In this document: positions 55,692 to 64,000 of the stretch, in pieces
Layout of the letters: every line of letters starts with the position of its first letter
Position numbering within the stretch: the first letter of the stretch is position 1
Assembly: GCF_037893015.1 (NCBI RefSeq)
Contig: NC_133661.1
Span: 181,080,508-181,144,507, forward strand
Reading direction: 5' to 3'
Source: Macrotis lagotis
Taxonomy: Eukaryota; Chordata; Mammalia; Peramelemorphia; Peramelidae
DNA length: 64,000 nucleotides
Program-made: the position numbers and the translations under genes
Notes under the pieces: model-generated
The model's input: only the letters and a program-made list of their open reading frames with translations
What the model was told of the DNA's origin: nothing
Database searches by the model: none

Positions 55692-58600
55692 TGGCAAGAC
55701 TAAGACCATTGCAATACTTCCCTACTTCTTCCTTCCCTCAATTATCAGCTGAGAATCAGTTGTTTCAAAGCCTTAAATATTTTAGGAGTCATTTACTAAA
55801 GTGGCCAGTAGCAATAGGTGATAAGGGAAAAAATTTTCTTCTCCCCTATGATGGCAACATTTCCCAAAGATTGTGACAGTACATGGAGAATCTAGGGGAA
55901 AGGTGCTCCAGCTTGTAGAGCACACCTGATAGAGAGATACCTTATTTCCCCATGTATAAGACATACCTTAATTTGGGGACCTGAAATTTGAAAAAAAAAT
56001 GTATTGCATAAAGTTATCATGAAATTCATACAAATCCTCATCACTGTCAAAACTCCCATCCATTAGCTTGTCCTCATCTGTGTTTGATGAGGAATCTGTC
56101 TCAAGAAAGGCTCTGACCACTCTCCTGCCTGTGCTCTGATCAATGTTTGACCACAAGCACTCCCTGGACAAGTCTGGTGGTGTACTCATGCTTAGTCCAT
56201 TGTGTTTCATGAATCTGAAGCACCAATTGTGTCCTTTGAAATCATTCACTTTTCATAAGAAGTTCTTCTTGCCTCATGCTGAACCATCTTGGTGAACACA
56301 TGAATTCCACTTGCCCTTTGCCCTTCAATCCATATCTTCAATTACCTCTCTAAATCAGGCCATTTGGCTTGCCTCCATGACCTTCTTCTGCCAGGGCAAT
56401 TTTTAGTAGGGTTTCTTTTTCCTGTATTGCTTTCTCAGTTGCAGAAGGACCAAAAATTTACATTCAGCTGCACAATTTCCATTCACTTTTTTTTGGGGGG
56501 GGTGTTGCAAGGCAATGGGGTTAAGTGGCTTGCCCAAGGCCACACAGCTAGGTAATTATTAAGTGTCTGAGGCTGAATTTGAACTCAGGTACCCCTGACT
56601 CCAGCGCCGGTGCTCTATCCACTGCGCCACCTAGCTGCCCCTCCATTCACTTTTAAGAAAAAGAGAGAGAGAACTTATAAGCCTACTGGTCCTACAACTT
56701 TCTCCATGAAGTAGCAGGTTCAAATAGATTGTGAATTACACAAGATAACAGTTAATAAAAAGAAAAACATGATGGCAAACAACAGTTCTTGGCAACAGGT
56801 TGGAAGCAAGGTCATTGTGAATGAGGCATCAAGGATAATATCAGGGACACAAGCCTAGGTAACTAGGTAGTACCTTCAACAGTAAAACAGAAGTGTGGAA
56901 GAGAAGAAAATTAGGGGGAAATAGATAATGGCATCTGTTTTGAGAGATCCACTGGGCAGCTAATGAGGTAAGAACTGTGGTCACGAGGGAAATCCTGGCT
57001 AGATAAATAGATCTTGAGAATCATTATCTTGAGAGCTGATGGATTTCCCCAAATGAGATAATGTGTAGGGAGAAAAGGAAGCCACTTCAAGCCTAGATAA
57101 CTTCTGGAATGGTAAGCAGCCTGCCCCAGCTCCTCCATACTTATTCCAACAAAATCCTGATGTTTGTACCAGACTGAATAACGATCAGGCAGTTCAGTGT
57201 GAGGCTATTGTGTACTGTGTCCTCACAATTGGACAAGAAATCAGTTTAAATTCCCTGAAATATAAAGGGTCCTGTTAACAAGCATAGAGTAGCTGCCCAG
57301 TGGAGCTATCCAGATTTGAAAAGCTCTGTGAGAAACAACAGTAGCACAAGCTTCCCCAAGAACACAGTGGTCAGAAAGCCCCAGGAGACAGCAGTGGGGG
57401 AGGGGGAGGATGAGCAGCATCTTGTGTCAGTCCTCAAACCAGGACTTCCACCCTCCCCCCTTGGGCTTGAGGTCCCCACACTCTCTTTTCTGAGACTCTA
57501 GAAGAACAAGTCCTCTGAACCTTCAAGATTCACGGAGCCCCAGTTCAAGAGATGGAGGTGAATGCAGGCCCATATATGACCCAGGATCAATCATCTACTC
57601 AAAAGTGCAGCAGAGTATAGAGCCTGCCCTGGCTAAAAGCTCCAATTCAGGAACTATAGCTGGAGAGATGAGTAAATCAAGGAAAACAATAAATATCAAA
57701 ATTTTTTACTAATCTAGAGATTCTCCGAAGGAAGAGAAACATTTAAAAACAATGGATTTTCCACAGGGACTACATATAAACACCTAGAACAAATTAAGCA
57801 AAAGAGTTAAAAAATTAAAATCTCTTTAGGAAAAAATTGGAAAGAGAACAGTTTAGAAGAGAGTGGTAAATCTTATACAAGTCATGAGCACCCTGAAAAT
57901 TAAACAGAAATCAATGATTCCTTAAGATAGGAATATTAAAAAAAAAGATCAAAAGACAGAAAAATAGAAGAAAATGCAATATAGCTAATATTTTAAAATG
58001 ATCTGCAAAGTAGACATAATTTAAAAATCATGGAGGGAGGGTGGGGAAGACTCTGAAAACTGATTAAAACAAAAAAACTAAAAAATGCAACTCAAGAAAT
58101 TGTAATGAAAACAGCCATGATTATTAGAACCAGAAGGCAAAGTGATCTATCATGTTAGGAGCAGCAAGGTCAGTTTGGCTGGGACTACATAATGAAGCTG
58201 GAAAGATAGACTGGGACCAAACTGTAAAGAGTTTATAGTTTATAAACAAGAGTTTATAGTTGATCCTAGAGTAGTGTTCCTCAGACCATTTTTTGCTTTG
58301 CAATGATGAATCAAATTGTACAATTGAAGTGTCAGATCTATGTGTCCATGAGATTACAGCTATAATTTTGTTTATTGTTTGTTTTTGTTATTTTTGCAAG
58401 ACTGTGGGGATAGGTGATTTGCCCTATCAAGGTCGCACAGCTAGGAAATTATTAGCTGTTTGAGGCTGAATTTGAACTCAGGTCCTCCTGACTTCAGGGC
58501 TGGTGCCTAGCTGCCCTTGCAGCTATAATCCTTTGAGAACCTTGGAATTCTCAGGAATTCTTTCACCGACCTGCAATTCCCTGTGCAGGCACCAGGGGGT

Positions 58601-61600
58601 AGCTTTATTCCATTTACCCAGATACCCAGATCTGCTGGCCTAGGACTGGTTGAGTGGGGAGGTGGGACTTGGTGCATGAGTTGAACCTCAGTAGGATGCT
58701 GGAGTGAAGAGAGTGTTGATATGTGCTCATGGGATTCTTGGATCTGTCCCACCCCAGGCCCAATCCCGAGGGGGTCGATGTGTGCCTGTGGTTTGTGATT
58801 CAAGCCAGGAAGATGAGGTGCGGAGCCTATTTGAAAAGGTGGATAGAGAACAAGATGGAAGACTGGATATACTAGTCAACAATGCCTATGCCGGGGTCCA
58901 GGTACTGTCCCCTGAAACTCCCTTCTTTTGATTCCCTGGAGACCAATGATTCCACTTTTTCTTTAAGCATTCTAATTCCAGACCCAATTCTTTTTTTTTA
59001 TTGACCCTTAGACCCTGTTGGCCTCAACTCCTATCACTAGATACTTGAGACTTCTGCTTTTCAAGTCACATCCTCTTCCCTACCTGCCATCTCATTCTTC
59101 ATTGTTTTTAGGCCATAGTTTCCAGTCTGAAGAAGCCATTCTGGGAATGTCCAGCCTCTATATGGGATGATATCAATAATGTAGGACTCCGGTGAGTACA
59201 GCTTCTGATCCACCCTATAATCAAGGGACCAGTTATCCTTCTTTTCAGTCAGTCTGAACTTTATCCATTGTTTTATTTCTCCATCATTCTGTGCTTGCCC
59301 TATTGCTTCCCCATCACTGCTCCCTTCCATTCCTATTGCTCTCACCACTGAGAGGCCCACCAGATACCCTTATTTATTCTTCAGTGTATTCTTCATCCAT
59401 CTGAAAGAGCCTTCAACCTCCCAACCATTTGTCTTTACTAACACTCATCTAGAAAGCTCCCCCAAAGGAATAAGATCAAGAATATACTTAGCTCCTCTCC
59501 AGTCTACTTGCTGGCTCTAATTTGGATTTGGGGTTTTTTTTTTGTTTTTTGTTTTTTTAATTGAAGAAAATATAGTGTTATATCAAATCTTCCTCATTTT
59601 AAAATTAGCCTGTGATTACATCTTCCCCTTTACCTCCTCTCCATCATGGCAATATATTCTGTCCGGTTTTAGTAGTACACATAGATTGGGTTGAGGTAGA
59701 AACCACAGCATTTCAAGTTTATTCTGGATATTAAATGCCCAAATTGTGTCTATTTATCAATTTACTGAAAGACATCATGGTACTGTGCATTGACTGTGGG
59801 AATTGGAGGCAGGAACATCTGAATTCAGGTCATAACTCTCTTCACTATCTTACCTATTTATATAAAATGTTACTGTAATGTTTAAATGAGATCATATATG
59901 TTTAATGTACTTTAAAAAAACTTTAGGGTATTAGGCAGATGTTGACATTATTATTGCTATAGAATTCTGTTTTCCATGTCTAATGGGGACAAAAAAGAAT
60001 TGGAAGTATAACAGAAGGGAAAGAAATTCCAACCAGGCAAGAACATCCTGAAAGTGAGAAATGAGATCTTCTAAGATAGGAGACCAAGAACAGGCATTAG
60101 GCTTCCTTTTCTAGAGGTCTTTAAGGAGAGAAATCTAAGTTGTCTAGGCTAACTTCTTTGAAAATGAGATTAATAAAGTCTCCTCTAGAGGGCCCCACCA
60201 ACCTCAGTGAGAAGTTAAAAGAACTTGCTTAGTTTCCCAGGCCCTTGTCTACCTGCTCTGTGTCTAACCAAAGCATGCACTTAGGTAGGTTACCATCTGT
60301 GCTTCACTTCTCCCATTCAGAGGTCACTATTTGTGCTCAGTGTATGGAGCCCGACTAATGGTTCCTGCTGGTCGAGGACTCATCGTGATCATCTCCTCAC
60401 TTGGTGGGCTGCAGTATCTCTTCAATGTAGCTTACGGTGTAGGCAAAGCAGCGGTGAGAATCTGAAGGCTTGGCTGGGAATGGGTGACAAAAACTTGATT
60501 CATTACCTTCACATTTTTTTTTACACTATATTGGAAAGAATAACTGACCATTCATATATAACCTTCCCTTTTGGACTTTTCAGGAAACAAAAAAATCCCA
60601 TATCTCAGACTCTTTCCTGCAGTTAAGGGGGTATTTCCATTAAGCTGTGGAAAGGGAAATAATTTAGGGGTTTCTGGGTAGAAGAGTTTTGTCAGGTTTT
60701 TTTAAAACAGGGACGATTCTGAAGTTGGGGGCAGAGTTGCTTATAGGTAAAGCTGGAAAAACAGTAATGGAATGAAGATAGATGGTCTTGGCTTTCATTT
60801 CTATCCTTTTTTTTCCTTCTATAGTGTGATAGGTTGGCATCAGATTGTGCCCAGGAGCTACGACCCCATGGTATTGCATATGTGTCTCTTTGGCCAGGAC
60901 TAGTGAAGACAGAGATGATGACAGAACATTTGAACAAGGAAAAGGATCTTGTGAGCCATCAGGTCAGTAAGAAAAGGGCAGGGGGTCGTTATATCCACAT
61001 AATTCATTTGCACAGAACCCAAGAGGCACCATTAGATTCAGCTTTAAGGAGGCTTAATTCAGCTTCCACTCAGCATACATTTACTAAACCCTTTGTGTAC
61101 TGTGGTAAGGCTATAAAAGAGTACAGTGTTTAGATAAAGCATTGTTGGCTCTCTTAATAGAGCTTGATTTGGAATCAGAGAAGGTGGGTTGAAATCCTAG
61201 TTCTGCTACCTGTTCTTTCTGTAAACCTCGAACTGTCTAGGCTTCAGTTTATTTTTATGTAGAATAAGGGTTGGAACAGAAAACTACTAAGGTACCTTTC
61301 AACTCTAAATCTGTGATCTAGAAGAGAGACTGTGGGAACTCTTGGAAACCAGCATGATGGGGCACATTGTCTGAGGGGAAGGGCAAGGAAGAACCCTTCT
61401 CAGATATAAACTTTTCTTTCCTCTTGACTTTTTACAAAGCAACGAGGTTAAGTGACTTGCCTAGGATCATACAGGTAGGTAATTAAGTGTCTGAGGCCAG
61501 AATTGAACTCAGGTCCAGGGCTGGAGGTGCTCTATTTGGGACACCTAGCTGCCCCTAGATATAAGCTTTTCTGAGGGAAGAATACACATTCTTCTCCATC

Positions 61601-62577
61601 CCTGACCCAGCCCTGATTTAGCTACTTGAGGTACCCTGAAAAGAATGACATTAACAGGTAGACTTGGGATGCTGCTGTTAGATTAATAGTTCATATCTTT
61701 TGATCATTCAATATAGCTGAAAGAACGTTTTCTAACTGGGGAGACCCCGGAGCTGAGTGGCAAATGTGTGGTGGCCCTGGCAACAGGTAATTGATGGGTT
61801 TGGAGGTGGGGAGAAGTATCTGCTGCTATCAAAAACATCAATGGAATCTGTAGACTAATAGGAGTCAAGCTGGGTCCTCTTGCCTTTGGGGGCAAGAGGA
61901 AAGCCAATAATATTGTTAGGGACCTTGGGAACTCTACTGGATAGATAATCTTAATTTGATAAACATGTATGTAATATTCCCAGACCCTAAGATATTAGTT
62001 ACTAGAGAGTATTTTCCCTAAAGGGAAGGGATAGAGAGAGACATTGATAATCATGGAACTAGAAACTCACTCTCCTGAAATGTCTAAGTTGATACTTTCT
62101 CCTTAGGCTGCCCCATTCACTCTATATACTAATTGCTTTCTTTCCTCAGATCCCAATATCCTGCAAATGAGTGGTCGAGTTCTGCCATCCTGTGATCTGG
62201 CTAGGAAATATGACTTCAAGGATGTAGATGGTGAGAAGCTGGGAGGCAAGGAAGTAAAGGAAGAAATGTCCTTATGTTCTCAAACTTTCCTTCTCCCCCC
62301 TCCCTCCATTTCCCACCCATTCTTTTCCTTCTTTGTCTTTCTTATCTCCTCCTGCTCCCACCTCCAAGGTTAGGGGAAGCTTAAGGGTAGGAAGTGAATG
62401 TCTAATCCCCTTAACCCTGTTTTTGTGGGTTTTTTCCCAGGCCGTCCTGTCTCTGACTTTCTATCCCTGCAATCAGCGCTTTCTGAGGTTCCCAGACTGG
62501 CTTGGCTGGCCTCTTACATGCCCAGCTTTCTCCGAGTCCCCAAATGGATCATAGCCCTCTATTCCAGTAAATTCTGA
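54249..62577 (+). CDS. DHRS1: Dehydrogenase/reductase SDR family member 1 (8 coding exons)
   Basis: ER-associated short-chain reductase using NADPH on carbonyl compounds, including steroids. Coding exons 54249-54398, 58758-58901, 59112-59191, 60321-60453, 60825-60962, 61717-61786, 62150-62230 and 62441-62577 have correct GT-AG borders and phases and give 310 residues (human 313). Landmarks: Rossmann glycine motif TGASRGIG at 13-20; DSSQEDEV; NNAYAG in the NNAG position; VIISSLGG with catalytic Ser151; Tyr163-x-x-x-Lys167 (YGVGK); SLWPGLVKTE; ELSGKCVVALATDPNIL; C-terminal hydrophobic segment near VPKWIIALYSSKF, in line with membrane association. The start MPGPLHGSVCVVTG replaces human MAAPMNGQVCVVTG. 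It is head to head with NOP9. Intron 1 (4.36 kb) is filled with nested repeats. Confidence 0.97.
54838..55137 (-). repeat. Reverse SINE interrupted by a forward SINE
   Basis: The reverse SINE starts with a T-run and 'gccaggcagtggggttaagc', is interrupted at about 54912-55068 by a complete forward SINE ('gggggcggctaggtggctca' to its A-run), and resumes with 'gaattcaagtactcctgact' and 'ctatccacttcaccacctag'. Confidence 0.85.
55275..55448 (-). repeat. Reverse SINE in array unit 4
   Basis: 'ttcaaggcaatggggtgaag' to 'ctatccactgcgccacctag', flanked by CATTTATTTTTC copies. It sits at the same point as the reverse SINE of unit 3. Confidence 0.88.
55649..55690. repeat. (TG)n microsatellite
   Basis: A TG run of about 42 nt in DHRS1 intron 1. 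Confidence 0.95.
55945..56492 (-). mobile_element. pogo/Tigger-like DNA transposon remnant
   Basis: The minus strand keeps a 93-codon frame (55968-56249). Its first part, FKGHNWCFRFMKHNGLSMS, looks like the CENP-B/pogo helix-turn-helix; its end is the acidic tail (DSSSNTDEDKLMDGSFDSDE). The DDE core that should lie between them is missing. Upstream minus-strand sequence to 56490 continues the N-terminal transposase in broken frames. The outer end carries 'cccatgtataagacatacct', which looks like a terminal repeat. A SINE follows at 56494. It is an old, internally deleted copy. Confidence 0.65.
56494..56642 (-). repeat. tRNA-derived SINE with target duplications
   Basis: A reverse copy flanked by TCCATTCACTTTT on both sides, at the border of the pogo-like remnant. 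Confidence 0.92.
57200..58150 (+). mobile_element. L1 5' UTR and start of ORF1
   Basis: 'cagtggagctatccagattt', 'ccccaggagacagcagtggg' and 'gtgcagcagagtatagagcc' form an L1 5' UTR. An ORF1-type ATG follows at 57668 (ATGAGTAAATCAAGGAAAAC), then A-rich coding-like sequence to 'gaaaacagccatgattatta' and 'accagaaggcaaag'. The frame is broken by stops. This is the 5' end of the element, truncated on its 3' side, which is unusual for L1. Confidence 0.6.
58375..58520 (-). repeat. tRNA-derived SINE, slightly shortened
   Basis: A reverse copy flanked by CAGCTATAAT on both sides. It lacks the 'gctctatccactg' piece near the head. It lies 240 bp upstream of DHRS1 exon 2. Confidence 0.88.
59530..60300. 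other. DHRS1 intron 3, unassigned
   Basis: A T-rich start (59528-59560) that may be a reverse LINE end, then MIR-like fragments near 59770-59960 ('aatgttactgtaatgtttaa'). No coding signal. Confidence 0.4.
61431..61557 (-). repeat. tRNA-derived SINE, shortened, with target duplications
   Basis: A reverse copy flanked by AGATATAA(A/G)CTTTTCT; the head is partly deleted ('gtgctctatttgggacacct'). It lies in DHRS1 intron 5. Confidence 0.88.
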
Positions 62578-62977
62578 TCTTACCAGCCAAACAAGATGAA
62601 GGGGCACGACTTTCTGTCTTCCCAGACTTAGCACAGCTGCTTTCTATTCTGCTGCAATCATCAGCCATGGAACAAGGAGTGATTTGAATTTGATAAATCT
62701 GATTAAGAAAAATTAATCCCTCTCCAGACACCTGGACTCTTGGGCAACCCCTTTATTCTTCTTTAAGTGAAGAATTCAGCTGGGTCCTTCATTATATCAC
62801 CTGACTTCCCACCACACCCAGCCAGAGAGATTTTTGGTAAGAAGAACTTTTGGGATATGACCCAAATTCTGGCCCCCAAACTTTGTGATTCTTGTGAATT
62901 CTAATACCATTTGTGCTTTTGCTTTGGTTTGTTTTCTTTATTCTTGTACCTACTTTTAATGGAAAAGACCTCTGGGG

Positions 62978-62983
62978 AATAAA
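62978..62983 (+). terminator. DHRS1: Probable DHRS1 poly(A) signal
   Basis: AATAAA 400 nt after the DHRS1 stop codon. The next 300 bp are LINE-derived, which fits the gene ending here. Confidence 0.7.
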
Positions 62984-63004
62984 AAATAACAAAAAAACTA
63001 CAGA

Positions 63005-64000
63005 ATCTGAATGGATACTTTGTTCACTTTTTTAAAAACCTCTCTAAATTTTTCTTCTTATCCCATGGTTTTCTTTCTTTTCCCTTAGTCCTACCTAATT
63101 CCTCATATTACAAAATGACAAATATGTGGGCATGTTGAACATGGTGTACATGTATAACTTTCACCATACTGTGAGATGGGGGTTGGAAAGGGAGGGTGGT
63201 GGGAAAATGTATAACTTATGAATTTGCAGTTGGATGAATGTTGAAAGACTTTTGTAACATGTAGTTAGAAAAATGAAAATCAAAAATAGGGGAAAGGTCT
63301 CTGGGATAATAAAGAACTCAATTCAAGTTATTAATTTAATAAATATTTATAGAGCCTGTGCCCTCAAGAAGTTTATAACCTAATTTAAGAGATGATATAC
63401 ATACAGCAAACCAGCCTTGGAGTTTGGAAGGACATGCTCTGGGGCTCCCTCCCCTAACATCCAAGGCCCTGTGAAGGTGAATTGCCTAGAGAATCTTTAA
63501 TGCTTTTCCCCCCTCAGGGTTCTAGGAGAAGGGGACTGTGGCTTCTCTAACTATAGCTTGTAAACTAACATTAGTATGCTTCCCCCTGTGATTATTAGTT
63601 AATATCAATTAGTCAGCTGGACTTAATTAACATTTAGGAAAAGGTTTTTACCAAAGTGGCACAGCAAAACCAGTAGATACCAAATATCCCTCCCACAAGT
63701 ACATATGGAATACAGGGAAATCAAGCCTAGAGCAATCTGGCAATGACAGTAACTTGCAGCCCCTGGAAATCTTTTTGTTGGCGGTGCTTTTTTCCTCTGT
63801 GGTATGCTTATAAAAGTTTGCCACAGTACAGTTTTCTTCTAAGTTCTTTGTAGAGTTCTCAAACTGCCTTTCCTCAGGTTCTCTTTTTGGTCCTTGGTTC
63901 CTTATGAAGACACTGCTAAGTTTCCCCAGCCAATCTCAATACATTTTTCCTGTGTAGAGTCACTATTTCATCCCTTGGCTTTCATTTCTTCAAAATCAAG
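63005..64000. other. Downstream flank with L1 3' end and old repeat
   Basis: 63005-63290 is a forward L1 3' end ('ggtttctttcttttccctt'-like start, 'ggtgtacatgtataactttc', 'gaatgttgaaagacttttgt'). 63330-63400 resembles the old L2-like repeat ('taataaatatttatagagcc', 'gccctcaagaagtttataac'). 63400-64000 shows no gene; a CAGGGTTCTAGGAG string at 63518 resembles the array unit start in DHRS1 intron 1. Confidence 0.5.

Overview
The window is mammalian nuclear DNA, most likely from a marsupial and probably an Australian one. All six protein genes are clear orthologues of a conserved mammalian gene block (human 14q12). The background is full of a tRNA-derived SINE (head 'GGGGCGGCTAGGTGGC', tail 'CACTTAACCCCATTTGCCTTGC') and of L1 types that I know from marsupials. 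The species cannot be fixed from sequence alone.

Layout. 1-2463: upstream flank of ADCY4, with no recognisable gene. 2464-24350: ADCY4 (+), 25 coding exons, 1074 codons, apparently intact. 26122-27183: LTB4R (BLT1, -), one coding exon. 27193-34654: an expanded gap with a spliced 5' leader for LTB4R, old SINEs, an RPL27A processed pseudogene and an L1 3' end. 34655-35728: LTB4R2 (BLT2, -), one GC-rich coding exon. 39323-44451: CIDEB (+), 5 coding exons. 44915-53825: NOP9 (-), 10 coding exons, intact except for one extra G in a G8 run in exon 2. 54249-62577: DHRS1 (+), 8 coding exons. 62578-64000: repeat-derived flank.

Orientations match the known block. ADCY4 and LTB4R are tail to tail, and so are CIDEB and NOP9, whose poly(A) signals cross. 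NOP9 and DHRS1 are head to head across a CpG-rich interval of 423 bp. LTB4R and LTB4R2 are tandem GPCR paralogues for leukotriene B4 and related lipids. ADCY4 makes cAMP, CIDEB acts in lipid droplet and VLDL biology, NOP9 in 18S rRNA maturation, and DHRS1 is an ER short-chain reductase. They are neighbours by synteny rather than one pathway.

I found no undescribed system. The points most worth a second look are the NOP9 G8 frameshift, the GGGGCC-like repeat coding a Gly-Arg tract in NOP9, the absence of RIPK3 remains next to ADCY4, the wide LTB4R-LTB4R2 spacing with a separate LTB4R leader, a tandem array of L1 3' ends in DHRS1 intron 1, an L1 internal fragment with perfect 18-bp target duplications but no A-tail, and a pogo-like transposon remnant.
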